The translations under genes and the position numbers were made by a program. From NCBI GenBank assembly GCA_026708965.1, contig JAPOTY010000016.1, forward strand, positions 43,279 through 107,278: 64,000 nucleotides of DNA. Reading direction: 5' to 3'. This DNA comes from Gammaproteobacteria bacterium (GTDB lineage: Bacteria > Pseudomonadota > Gammaproteobacteria > Steroidobacterales > Foliamicaceae). This document shows, one piece after another, positions 43,481-51,984 of this stretch. The first letter of the stretch is position 1, and each line of letters opens with the position of its first letter. Under the pieces are notes generated by a model, which worked only from the letters and a program-made list of their open reading frames with translations, made no database searches and was not told the origin of the DNA.

Positions 43481-45426
43481 GGCGGGCTAAAGCGCCCCGA
43501 CTGGCGGTTGCCAGTCTGTTTTTGGCGGGCTTGGGCGGCCCGCTGCCGGCCCAGGAGACAACGGACGCCGCAGAGAATATCGGCGAGTGGCGGAACTTCG
43601 GCAACGATCCGGGCGGCAGCCAGTATTCGCCGCTGGCCGAGATCAATCGCAGCAACGTGGGCCGCCTTGAGCGGGCCTGGGCGCATCACAGCGGGGATTT
43701 CGCCAAAGGGGCATTCGGCACGGGAACGACCCAGCAGGCGGTGCCGCTGATGGTTAACGGCCAAGTGTATTTCTGCACGCCCTTCAACCGCGTGTTCGCC
43801 GTGGATGCCCAAAGCGGCGAGCAAGCGTGGGTGTTCGACGCGCATGCCGCGCTGACGGGCAAGGAAGCCGAACGCGTCGGCGGCCGCCGGTCCAGCATTT
43901 GCCGCGGCTTGGCCTACTGGGAGCAGGCGGAAGCCTCTTCGCAGCCTTGCGCAAAGCGAATCTTCAAGGGTGATTTCAGCGGCGCGGTCCACGCCATCGA
44001 CGCGCTGACCGGCGAGGCTTGCAGGGATTTCGGCGCGGCCAAGGGCCATCCCGGCTACGTGTCGCACTGGGATTACGAGGGCTACGGCGAGGGCGGGATT
44101 CGCGGCATGTCCTCGCCGCCGGCGGTGCTGGGCGACAAGGTGATTGCCGGCAGCGGTTCAAACGACGGCGTGGCCAATGCGAACGACGGGGTGGTGCGGG
44201 CCTTCGACGTGCGAAGCGGGGAAATGATATGGGAGTTCAACCCCATTCCGCCCGAGCATAGCGACCTTACGGGCGCCGCCAACGTATGGGCCACTATGAG
44301 CGCCGATCCGGCACGCAACCTGGTGTTTTTGCCCACTACCAGCCCGTCGGTCGATTACTACGGCGGTGGCCGCCGCGTGGAACTGCCGCTCGCCAACGCG
44401 GTGGTGGCGGTGGATGGAGCAACCGGCAAGCCCGCCTGGTCGTTTCAGATCATCCACCACGACCTCTACGACTACGATTTGCCTGGCCACGCCCTGCTGG
44501 TGACTATCCGCAAGGACGGGCAGCTGCGCGAAGCCGCCATTCAGCAAACCAAGAGCGGACATCTTTTCGTGTTCGACCGGGAAACGGGCGAACCGATTTT
44601 TCCCATAGAGGAACGGGCCGTTCCGCCTTCCGGCCTGCCCGACGAAACCGCCTTTCCCACCCAACCCATTCCCGTCGGCATCGCTTCTTTCGCGCGTCAG
44701 GAGCTGGATCGCGAGAGCCTGTTCGGAATCACCGTTTTCGACCGCGACTGGTGCCGCCGGCGGTTTGACGAATCGCGCTACGAGGGCCTGTTCACGCCGC
44801 CCAGCCGCCGCGGGAGCATTCTGTTTCCCTCGGCGCTCGGCGGCGGCAACTGGGGCGGCGCGGCCTTCGATCCAGCCAGCAATCTTCTCGTGATCAAGGC
44901 CGAGAACCTGGCCACTTGGCTGCGCTTGGCGCCGCTGCGGGAGGGAGGGCACGATGGGCCGCGCGACTATCTTAATCGCGCCCTGAGCGGAACGCCGTAC
45001 CGCGTGGAAGGCGAGGTTTGGATTTCGCCGTCCGGCTTTCCCTGCACGCCGCCGCCTTGGGGCACCCTCAGCGCCATCGATATGGATTCGGGCGAGCTGC
45101 GCTGGCAGGTGCCCCTGGGACGCCTGCGCGCCATGGGCATGACAGCGCCAGCGGCGTTCGGCTGGGGCTCGCCCAGCGTGGGCGGACCCATCGTGACCGC
45201 CGGCGGGTTGGTATTCGTGGCCTCCACCCTCGATCACAACCTGCGCGCGCTGGACCTGGAAACCGGCGAGGAGCTCTGGTCCGGCGCCCTGCCGGCGCCC
45301 GGCATGACGGTGCCCATCACTTACCGCGCCGGGGGCCGGCAATTCGTGGTTATCGCCGCCGGCGGCAACGCCCGCGTTGGAACCACTCAGTCAGATGCGC
45401 TGGTGGCTTTCGCCTTGCCCGACTAG
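43477..45426 (+). CDS. PQQ-dependent (quinoprotein) dehydrogenase, periplasmic
   Basis: 649 aa with a signal peptide (about residues 1-24). An eight-bladed beta-propeller is indicated by repeated W-type motifs: GEQAWVFDAHA, GEMIWEFNPIP, GKPAWSFQII, GELRWQVPLG and GEELWSGALP. The sequence resembles membrane glucose dehydrogenase-like quinoproteins (SPLAEINRSNVGRLERAW; HHDLYDYDLPGH), but lacks the N-terminal membrane domain of E. coli Gcd. Likely oxidises a sugar or alcohol in the periplasm. No PQQ-synthesis genes are in the window. Confidence 0.88.
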   Translation: MRRAKAPRLAVASLFLAGLGGPLPAQETTDAAENIGEWRNFGNDPGGSQYSPLAEINRSNVGRLERAWAHHSGDFAKGAFGTGTTQQAVPLMVNGQVYFCTPFNRVFAVDAQSGEQAWVFDAHAALTGKEAERVGGRRSSICRGLAYWEQAEASSQPCAKRIFKGDFSGAVHAIDALTGEACRDFGAAKGHPGYVSHWDYEGYGEGGIRGMSSPPAVLGDKVIAGSGSNDGVANANDGVVRAFDVRSGEMIWEFNPIPPEHSDLTGAANVWATMSADPARNLVFLPTTSPSVDYYGGGRRVELPLANAVVAVDGATGKPAWSFQIIHHDLYDYDLPGHALLVTIRKDGQLREAAIQQTKSGHLFVFDRETGEPIFPIEERAVPPSGLPDETAFPTQPIPVGIASFARQELDRESLFGITVFDRDWCRRRFDESRYEGLFTPPSRRGSILFPSALGGGNWGGAAFDPASNLLVIKAENLATWLRLAPLREGGHDGPRDYLNRALSGTPYRVEGEVWISPSGFPCTPPPWGTLSAIDMDSGELRWQVPLGRLRAMGMTAPAAFGWGSPSVGGPIVTAGGLVFVASTLDHNLRALDLETGEELWSGALPAPGMTVPITYRAGGRQFVVIAAGGNARVGTTQSDALVAFALPD

Positions 45427-45479
45427 CGGCGGATATTTCAACGGCCCGCCCTGATCCTCTGCCGGCGCGAAAGTGGCGG

Positions 45480-46685
45480 TCAGGAGGCGGTCAGGTACGG
45501 CCTTGTTTGCTCAATCCATCGGGCTTCGTCGGTTGTGGCCAGTTTCTCCAGATCGCCGGCATCGGACGATGGATCGTCCACCCATTCGCGCAAGATCGGA
45601 CCGCCGTTGATGATGTCGATGGCGAGCTTGCCTGTTTCATACTCGTAGGGGAAATCGCGCCAGATGGGGTATTCCGGATCCAGTTGGCGGATGGCCTTGA
45701 AGGCCAGCGCCACCAGCCTCCAGGGCTTGAAAGCGGAGTGATCGTAGTGGCTGCCGTCAGGATGGATTTGAAAGCCGTGGCACAAGGCGCCCGAATGCTT
45801 GTGGAAGGTCGGCTCGAACCAGCACTCGCGCAATCGGCATCCCGCCAGCCAGTCCGGCGCCAGTTCTTGCATTGTTTTCAGAACCGAGCGCGCGTCGATA
45901 TCGGGGGCTCCTAGGAGTTCCAGCGGGCGCGTGGTGCCGCGGCCTTCCGAAAGCGTTGTGCCTTCCAGCATCACGGTGCCCGCATAGGCGCGCGCCATCG
46001 CCGGCGTGGCCGCGTTGGGGCTCGGATTCACCCACGATCGATCCGCCAGCGGCCAGCCGAAGCCGGGCCCCTGCTCCGGTTTCCAGCCCTCCATCGCGAT
46101 GACGCGGTAATCAACGTTTAACTGGTAATGGTCGATCAGCCATCGTCCCAGCTCGCCGAGTGTCAGGCCGTGCCGCATCAGCATCGGGCCCGCGCCGACA
46201 AAGCTCTCCCATCCGCCGCGCAGCAGCAATCCCTCCACGGGCCGGCCCGCGGGATTGGGGCGGTCGAGAACCCAAACGGATTTGCCATGCTCAGCCGCCG
46301 CTTCGAGCATGTAGAGAAGCGTGGTGGCGAACGTGTAGATCCGGCAGCCGAGATCCTGAAGATCGATCAGCGCAATATCGAAGCTGTCCATCATTTCGCC
46401 GGTTGGCCGCCGCACGTCCCCGTACAGGCTGAACACCGGAATGCCGTGGACAGGATCGCTGAAGTGCGGCGATTCGATCATGTTGTCCTGCTTGTCGCCC
46501 CGCAGTCCATGCTGCGGCCCGAATGCGCACCGGATGCCAATATCGCCGCAGGCCGCCAAGGCATCCAGCGCATGATCGAGATGGCGGGTGACCGAAGCGG
46601 GATGGGCCAGTAGCGCTACCCGCCTTCCGCGCAGCGGCGCGCGCAAGGCCTCGTGCGCCAGCAGGCGGTCAAGGCCGAATTTCAT
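45480..46685 (-). CDS. namZ: exo-beta-N-acetylmuramidase NamZ (DUF1343)
   Basis: 401 aa from the ATG at 46685 (the longer frame adds 23 implausible residues). The family blocks are clear: FGPQHGLRGDKQDNM, then VFSLYGDVRRPT, DIALIDLQDLGCRIYTF, WVLDRPNPAGRPVEG and the later EGTTLSEGRGTTRPLELLGAP. NamZ enzymes release MurNAc from the non-reducing end of peptidoglycan fragments. It has no obvious signal peptide. Divergent from murQ, which handles the product after phosphorylation, so its assignment is supported by context. Confidence 0.9.
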   Translation of the reverse strand: MKFGLDRLLAHEALRAPLRGRRVALLAHPASVTRHLDHALDALAACGDIGIRCAFGPQHGLRGDKQDNMIESPHFSDPVHGIPVFSLYGDVRRPTGEMMDSFDIALIDLQDLGCRIYTFATTLLYMLEAAAEHGKSVWVLDRPNPAGRPVEGLLLRGGWESFVGAGPMLMRHGLTLGELGRWLIDHYQLNVDYRVIAMEGWKPEQGPGFGWPLADRSWVNPSPNAATPAMARAYAGTVMLEGTTLSEGRGTTRPLELLGAPDIDARSVLKTMQELAPDWLAGCRLRECWFEPTFHKHSGALCHGFQIHPDGSHYDHSAFKPWRLVALAFKAIRQLDPEYPIWRDFPYEYETGKLAIDIINGGPILREWVDDPSSDAGDLEKLATTDEARWIEQTRPYLTAS

Positions 46686-46756
46686 TAGGGTGCAGTGGAT
46701 CCATGCCGGCGCAAAGATAACCCGGATAGCCGGGCTTTGGCAGGCCCCGGGCATAC

Positions 46757-46788
46757 TGGTTTGATTATTTGTTTGATACCACTAAAAT
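46757..46788 (+). promoter_or_regulatory. murQ operon promoter with candidate GntR operator
   Basis: TTGATT (46761-46766) and TAAAAT (46783-46788) with 16-base spacing give a good sigma-70 promoter. An imperfect inverted repeat TGGT...ACCA (46757-46781) covers it. It lies in the 185-bp region between namZ and murQ, and the regulator encoded two genes downstream could bind it. Site identity is inferred. Confidence 0.45.
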
Positions 46789-46870
46789 ACAGGCTAAATA
46801 CTTTTGGCAGCATCGCCTACCGCGAAGGGGGGCGCGATCGCTGCTTCAACATAAGAGTCCGAAGCTAGGC

Positions 46871-47782
46871 ATGTTGACGGAAAACGCAAGCGAACGATTC
46901 GCGGACATTGATAGCTGGTCCACATACGGGGCTGTGAGCGCCATGTTCGAGGCGCAGTTATCGGCGGTCGCGGCGGTGGGCACGGAGTTGGCCATGATCG
47001 CGCGGGCGGCGGAAGCGGCTTCGCAGCGCCTGATGGAAGGAGGGCGCCTGATCTATGCGGGCGCGGGCACCTCGGGAAGAATCGCTGTGCAGGACGCAGT
47101 GGAGCTGGGGCCAACCTTTGGCTGGCCGGCGGCTCGCGTGGCCTACGCCGTGGCGGGGGGGCGGGAAGCGCTTTTCAGAAGCGTTGAATTTGCCGAGGAC
47201 GATGCGTCGTCGGCGGCGACCGACCTCGCCGAGATCGGCATTGCGAAGAATGACGTGCTTGTTGGCTTAGCGGCAAGCGGGCATACCTCTTATACCGTTA
47301 GCGCCATCGAAAAGGCGAACGCCGCCGGCGCCTTGACCATCGGAATCGCCAATAACCAGCCCTCGCCTCTGCTGGATAAGGCCCAAATCGGGATTTACGT
47401 CAAGACCGGCAGCGAAGTCATCGCCGGCTCCACGCGCATGAAGGCCGGCGCCTCGCAAAAGGTGATTCTGACCCTATTCTCGACGGCAACGATGATTCGC
47501 TGCGGGCGCGTCTATCGGGGCCTGATGGTGGATATGCTGATTTCCAACAAGAAGCTTCGGGGCCGGGCGGTCGAGATTATCAAGCAACTCGCGGGCGTGG
47601 ACAGCGGGGCGGCGGAAACCGCTCTGGATGCCGCCAAAGGCAACATAAAGCTCGGCGTTCTTCGCGCTTTGGGCATGGAGCTTGGCGAGGCCGAACGGCT
47701 GTTGTCGCGGCGAAACGGCATATTGCGCGATGCCGTTGGCGATTTGAACAACGATTCCGCATCCGCGGACGGCGTGAAATGA
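46871..47782 (+). CDS. murQ: N-acetylmuramic acid 6-phosphate etherase
   Basis: Cleaves the lactyl ether of MurNAc-6-P to GlcNAc-6-P plus D-lactate. 303 aa from ATG 46871, at MLTENASERFADIDSW, equivalent to the family's LTTE start. The SIS domain shows GGRLIYAGAGTSGRIAVQDAVELGPTFG, then VGLAASGHTSYTVSA and GSEVIAGSTRMKAGASQKVILT. The next gene starts at an ATGA overlap. First gene of a murQ-gntR-deaminase-nagA operon. Confidence 0.93.
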   Translation: MLTENASERFADIDSWSTYGAVSAMFEAQLSAVAAVGTELAMIARAAEAASQRLMEGGRLIYAGAGTSGRIAVQDAVELGPTFGWPAARVAYAVAGGREALFRSVEFAEDDASSAATDLAEIGIAKNDVLVGLAASGHTSYTVSAIEKANAAGALTIGIANNQPSPLLDKAQIGIYVKTGSEVIAGSTRMKAGASQKVILTLFSTATMIRCGRVYRGLMVDMLISNKKLRGRAVEIIKQLAGVDSGAAETALDAAKGNIKLGVLRALGMELGEAERLLSRRNGILRDAVGDLNNDSASADGVK

Positions 47783-48498
47783 TCGATCTTTCCTCCAGCA
47801 GAAGCAGCAGCACGCCGCTGTATATCCAGATCGCCAAGAGCATCCGCCAGCATATCAAGGACGGCCAGATCGCAAAGGGAGATGCGATCCCGTCCGAGCG
47901 CGAATTGTGCCATCTCACCGGCGCCTCGCGCGTCACCATCCGCAAGGCCGTGGATCAACTCATCGACGAGGGATTGCTGTTGCGCAAGCAGGGGTCGGGC
48001 ACGTTCGTTTCCGAGCGCATCGAAATGCCGGCCACTTATCTTGGCGGGTTCACAGAGGATATGCGGGCTCGCGGCGAAGCGCCCGGCTCGGTCTGGCTGG
48101 CCCGGAGCTACGCCAATCCAACCCGGGCGGAGGCCGCCGAATTGAAAGTGCCCATGTCGTCCGCAGTGGTGCGCCTTGGCCGCGTGCGCCTGTCGCAGGG
48201 CGAGCCTTTGGCGATCGAGCAGGCCGTTGTTGCGAAGCCCCTCCTGCCGCCGCTCGAAGAAATCGGCGACTCCCTTTATGCGGCGCTGGAAACCCGGGGA
48301 AACAGGCCGCAGCAAGGCCGTCAGAAAGTGCGCGCGTCCATCGTGTCGCCCACCGAGGCGGGGCTGTTGTCGATTCCGGAAAAGAGCGCGGTGTTGCGTA
48401 TTGAGCGGGTGACATGGCTCGAGGACGGCAGCGTTATTGAGTTCACGCGCTCCGTTTATCGGGGTGACAGGTATCAGTTTGTGACCAACATCAGATGA
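47779..48498 (+). CDS. GntR/HutC-family regulator with UTRA domain (NagR-like)
   Basis: 239 aa. N-terminal winged helix: PLYIQIAKSIRQHIKDGQI, then IPSERELCHLTGASRVTIRKA and GLLLRKQGSGTFV (residues ~12-76). The UTRA ligand domain fills ~85-239 and ends DRYQFVTNIR. This type senses amino-sugar phosphates such as GlcN-6-P or GlcNAc-6-P and represses catabolic genes. Overlaps by 4 bp at both ends with murQ and the deaminase gene. Candidate operators are at 46757-46781 and 51922-51937. Confidence 0.88.
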   Translation: MIDLSSSRSSSTPLYIQIAKSIRQHIKDGQIAKGDAIPSERELCHLTGASRVTIRKAVDQLIDEGLLLRKQGSGTFVSERIEMPATYLGGFTEDMRARGEAPGSVWLARSYANPTRAEAAELKVPMSSAVVRLGRVRLSQGEPLAIEQAVVAKPLLPPLEEIGDSLYAALETRGNRPQQGRQKVRASIVSPTEAGLLSIPEKSAVLRIERVTWLEDGSVIEFTRSVYRGDRYQFVTNIR

Positions 48499-49577
48499 TG
48501 GCCAGCGGCGCGCTGTCCGAAAACAATCCGGCGCCAGGGCCTGTTTGCGCGCTCAAGCGCACCAGGATGCATCGGGAAGCCGGCGAAGTTGCCGAAAGCA
48601 TCGCCCGGCAACAGGCGCGCAACGCCGCCCTGATCGGAGCAGTGGCCGGAAAGTTGAAAAGGCTGGCGCCAAGGTTTATCGCAACCTGCGCCCGGGGCAG
48701 TTCCGATCATGCGGCCACTTATGCGAAGTATCTGTTCGAAACCCGCATGGGATTGGCGGTGTGCTCGTTTGCGCCCTCCGTGGCCTCGCTTTATGCCACG
48801 CAGACCGATATGCGGGCGGCGGTTTTCATTGCGATCTCCCAGTCCGGCAGAAGCCCGGACCTGATTAGCGCCTCGCGGCTCGCGAAAACCGGCGGCGCCT
48901 GCGTCGTGGCCGTGGTCAACGATGAGGCCAGCCCGCTCGCCAGCCTGGCCCACCACGTGGTGCCGATCGGCGCGGGCCCCGAAATCAGCGTGGCGGCCAC
49001 CAAGTCCTGTGTCGGAGCGATGTCGGCGCTCTATCATTTGTGCGCGAAATGGCGCGGCGACGATGCCATGCTGGATGCGCTCGCCGCTTTGCCGCAAACG
49101 CTCTCGCAGGCATGGGCGGCCGATTGGCCGCAAGCTCTCGCTGCGCTGCGCCGCGTCCGGCAGGCGTTGATCCTGAGCAGGGGCATCGGCCTTGCGGGGG
49201 CGCAGGAAGCAGCGCTGAAACTGAAGGAGACCTGCATGATCCAGGCCGAAGGATTCAGCTCGGCCGAAGTTCGCCATGGCCCTATGACGATTGTCGGCGA
49301 AGAGTTTCCGGTGCTTGCTATCGCCACGTTCGATGCCGCGCAGCCAAGCATCGACAGCGTCTCAAGGGAATTTATGGATTGCGGCGCGCGCGTGCTGATG
49401 GCTGGCGAGCCCTTGGACGCAGCGCTTTGCTTGCCCACCCCTCGCGCCCGGGATTCGCATTTGCAGCCGCTGGTTTTCTTGCAGGCGTTCTACAAGTTCG
49501 CCAATGCCTTGTCATGCGCTCGCGGACTGGATCCGGATCGGCCAAGAAACCTGAGCAAGGTTACGCAAACGGTCTAG
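48495..49577 (+). CDS. SIS-type glucosamine-6-phosphate deaminase (NagB-II)
   Basis: 360 aa with two SIS domains and no glutaminase domain. Motifs: ATCARGSSDHAATYAKYL, FIAISQSGRSPDLISA, ISVAATKSCVGAMSALYH and ALKLKETCMIQAEGFSSAEVRHGP, all shared with the isomerase half of GlmS. NagB-II enzymes convert GlcN-6-P to fructose-6-P and ammonia, replacing the unrelated NagB. The nagA gene follows at once. The N-terminus may begin at the Met at residue 25; the first ATG overlaps the regulator stop. Confidence 0.88.
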   Translation: MMASGALSENNPAPGPVCALKRTRMHREAGEVAESIARQQARNAALIGAVAGKLKRLAPRFIATCARGSSDHAATYAKYLFETRMGLAVCSFAPSVASLYATQTDMRAAVFIAISQSGRSPDLISASRLAKTGGACVVAVVNDEASPLASLAHHVVPIGAGPEISVAATKSCVGAMSALYHLCAKWRGDDAMLDALAALPQTLSQAWAADWPQALAALRRVRQALILSRGIGLAGAQEAALKLKETCMIQAEGFSSAEVRHGPMTIVGEEFPVLAIATFDAAQPSIDSVSREFMDCGARVLMAGEPLDAALCLPTPRARDSHLQPLVFLQAFYKFANALSCARGLDPDRPRNLSKVTQTV

Positions 49578-49585
49578 TGGCCGGC

Positions 49586-50752
49586 ATGAAATCCTTAGTG
49601 CTCGCCAACGGACGCATCGTCACGCCCGGCGGCATTGTCGAGCGCGGCTCCGTTGAGGTGCGCGAAGGCCGTATCGCCGCGGTCGCAAAATCGATTGCGG
49701 CGGATCGCGCCAACGGCGGCTTCATCGACCTTGGCGGCGATTACCTGTTGCCCGGATTTGTGGATGTGCAGGTGAACGGGGGCGGCGGCGTGCTCTTCAA
49801 TGACGATCCGAGCACGGCCACGGCGGCCAGGATCGCCGAAGCGCACCGGGCCTTCGGCACCACCAGCCTGCTGCCCACCCTGATCAGTGACGACCTCGGC
49901 AAAGTCGAACAGGCCATCAGGGCCATCGATGAGGCAGTCGCCAGCAAAACGCCCGGCATTGCGGGCCTTCATCTCGAAGGCCCTTTCCTGAATGTGGAGA
50001 AAAGAGGCATCCACGACGAGCGCAAGTTGCGGCCCCTGTCGGACGAGGCGCTGGAGATGCTGACTTCCGCTCGGCACGCCCAAGTGGTCGTGACGCTGGC
50101 GCCGGAGCGCGCCCGCCTCGACCAGATAGCGCATCTGGCGGAATCCGGAATCAAGGTTTGCATGGGGCACACCAAGGCCGGCTACGACCACACGCGCCGC
50201 GCGCTAGCGGCCGGCGTGACCGGGTTCACCCATCTCTTCAATGCCATGCCGGCCATGCAATCCCGCAATCCGGGCGTGATTGCGGCGGCGCTGGAATCAA
50301 ACGCCTGGTGCGGCGTGATTGTGGACGGCAAGCATGTTCATCCGGCCATGCTGCGCCTCGCCTTGCGGGCGAAAGCGGACCGCAGGCTGATGCTGGTGAC
50401 CGACGCCATGCCGTCGGTGGGCGCCGATATCGATCATTTCCACCTCAACGGGCAACGCATCAATGTTGCCGATGGCGTGTGCCTGTCCGACGACGGAACG
50501 CTGGCCGGCGCCGCCTTGTCGATGATCGACGCGGTGAGGAACGCCGCCGCGATGCTGGATGTGGGCATTGAGGAGGCATCGGGAATGGCGAGCTTGATCC
50601 CATGCTCGTTTTTGGGCATCGCCGACCGCGTCGGCGCCATAGCCCCCGGACAGCGGGCCGACTTGCTGCGGGTTTCGCCGACGCTAGCGATCCGTCAAGT
50701 ATGGATTGGCGGCATCGAGCAAGCCGACTGCCATCAGCTGCCAGCGGCGTAG
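49586..50752 (+). CDS. nagA: N-acetylglucosamine-6-phosphate deacetylase
   Basis: 388 aa from ATG 49586 (a GTG at 49577 is possible). Amidohydrolase fold: LLPGFVDVQVNGGGG, then HLEGPFLN (metal Glu), VCMGHTKAGYDHTRRAL (His), THLFNAMPAMQSRNPG (His) and VTDAMPSVGAD (catalytic Asp). NagA turns GlcNAc-6-P from MurQ or the kinase into GlcN-6-P for the deaminase upstream. The longer open frame back to 49040 shadows the deaminase gene. Confidence 0.93.
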   Translation: MKSLVLANGRIVTPGGIVERGSVEVREGRIAAVAKSIAADRANGGFIDLGGDYLLPGFVDVQVNGGGGVLFNDDPSTATAARIAEAHRAFGTTSLLPTLISDDLGKVEQAIRAIDEAVASKTPGIAGLHLEGPFLNVEKRGIHDERKLRPLSDEALEMLTSARHAQVVVTLAPERARLDQIAHLAESGIKVCMGHTKAGYDHTRRALAAGVTGFTHLFNAMPAMQSRNPGVIAAALESNAWCGVIVDGKHVHPAMLRLALRAKADRRLMLVTDAMPSVGADIDHFHLNGQRINVADGVCLSDDGTLAGAALSMIDAVRNAAAMLDVGIEEASGMASLIPCSFLGIADRVGAIAPGQRADLLRVSPTLAIRQVWIGGIEQADCHQLPAA

Positions 50753-50817
50753 GGCTGCCAATTAGCTTGCATGTTGCGCCAAGCTGTTTTGGCCTTCGCC
50801 TGATTTGGAAGGTTGTG

Positions 50818-50919
50818 CTTCCTCCGCCCCTTTCCCGCAGGAGACGCATGAACCCATCCATGGGGCTTGGCGGCGGCTGTCCTGCCGCCGACACTCCTGC
50901 GGGAAAGGGGCGGAGGAAG
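50818..50919 (+). repeat. hairpin element copy D, nested in a longer inverted repeat
   Basis: Arms 50818-50843 and 50894-50919 are perfect over 26 bp around 50 nt; the core motif is at 50841-50859 and the core is almost identical to copy A. A second, outer inverted repeat flanks it: 50775-50793 pairs with 50944-50961 apart from one extra base, with weaker pairing beyond. Nearly the whole 226-bp nagA-kinase intergenic region can therefore fold as one nested structure. Confidence 0.9.
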
Positions 50920-50978
50920 GTCTCACGCTGCCGCCTGCGCGGCGCCAAACAGCTTGGCGCACGCAATACGCAGGCTAG

Positions 50979-51860
50979 CTAGCCGGAGGCTGAATCGGAC
51001 GAGTATCCGGAGCGCGCCAGCAGCAGCGCGCCGTGGAGCGAATCGCCCTTGGATTCGGTCAGCCTAGCGGCGGTTCGCTCGCGCAGCCAAGGCTGCAATC
51101 GGCGCGACAATCCGCCTGCGAGCGCGCATCGGGGCGCGCCCTTGTTGAAAATCGTTTCGATGAAGCGCTCCACATGCTTAACGGCATCCTCCACGATGGA
51201 ACGCGCTATTTCGTCGTTCCTTTCGGCGTAGTCCATCACCAGCGGCGCAAAAGAGGCGTAGTCCTTCGGCGTGGCTTCATCCATCCATTCGATGGCGCGT
51301 CCGGTATCGTGGTTGAATTTTTCCGTGACCGCGGCGCTCAAGGGCGTGGGCCGCGTTCGTCCATCCAGCGCCCGCAGCGCGTGCCGCATCGCGCTCAGCC
51401 CCAAGGCCGCGCCGCTGCCCTCGTCGGAAATCGGAAATCCGTAGCCGCCTATCGTGAGGCTCATCTTGCCGATCTTGATGTAGGCGACGCTGCCGGTGCC
51501 CAGAACCAAGGTGGCCCCGTCCTCGCCAAGATGCGCGCCAAGATTCGCAATCGCGGCATCCGATTCGAGATAAACCGAGCCGAACGGAAACTCGAGTTGC
51601 GCGGCCTTTTGCAGCAGACCCGGGCGGGAGATGCCGGCGATGCCCATTCCAGCCACGATCAACGGCAGGTCGCGCTCGTGGAGGTCCGCCGCCGCGATGG
51701 CCTTGCGGGTTGCGGACATCAGCACGGCGTGGAGCGGCTCCAAGCCGATGCGGGCGTTGGCGGGGCCGGTTTCCGCCTCGCCCAGCACGAAGCCCTCGAG
51801 GTTGGTTAGCCGCGCCCGCGTACGGCTGCCGCCCGCGTCAATGCCAAGAAAGTATCGCAT
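50979..51860 (-). CDS. BadF-family amino-sugar kinase (NagK/MurK-like)
   Basis: 293 aa ASKHA-fold kinase: phosphate-1 loop GIDAGGSRTRARLTN, phosphate-2 region TLVLGTGSVAYIKIG and adenosine region CALAGGLSRRLQP, with ISDEGSGAALGLSAMRHAL typical of the BadF/BadG group. Some members phosphorylate both GlcNAc and MurNAc (MurK). MurQ needs MurNAc-6-P and no AnmK or PTS gene is here, so this kinase is the best candidate for making it. Convergent with nagA, divergent from the receptor gene. Confidence 0.85.
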   Translation of the reverse strand: MRYFLGIDAGGSRTRARLTNLEGFVLGEAETGPANARIGLEPLHAVLMSATRKAIAAADLHERDLPLIVAGMGIAGISRPGLLQKAAQLEFPFGSVYLESDAAIANLGAHLGEDGATLVLGTGSVAYIKIGKMSLTIGGYGFPISDEGSGAALGLSAMRHALRALDGRTRPTPLSAAVTEKFNHDTGRAIEWMDEATPKDYASFAPLVMDYAERNDEIARSIVEDAVKHVERFIETIFNKGAPRCALAGGLSRRLQPWLRERTAARLTESKGDSLHGALLLARSGYSSDSASG

Positions 51861-51896
51861 TCGTCAGCGCCGCCTTATTTTCAGCCATTTGATTAC

Positions 51897-51937
51897 TTGA
51901 CACATAGTGAAGTTTCATTAGTATTACATTGGTAATA
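51897..51937 (+). promoter_or_regulatory. receptor promoter with 16-bp palindromic operator
   Basis: TTGACA (51897-51902) and TAGTAT (51919-51924), 16 bases apart, precede the receptor gene. The perfect inverted repeat TATTAC-N4-GTAATA (51922-51937) overlaps the -10. It fits a GntR-type operator and would let the amino-sugar regulator control uptake. Promoter and palindrome are visible; the regulator is inferred. Confidence 0.6.
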
Positions 51938-51984
51938 TGCTTTGTCCAATCAAAAGCATAACCGGTTTTAATCGAGGAGAACTG

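Noticed and set aside
50848..50982. Small frame starting at the ATG in hairpin copy D (MNPSMGLGGG...)
   Set aside because: The same ATG recurs in each repeat copy, but the frames diverge after the core; no conserved protein results.
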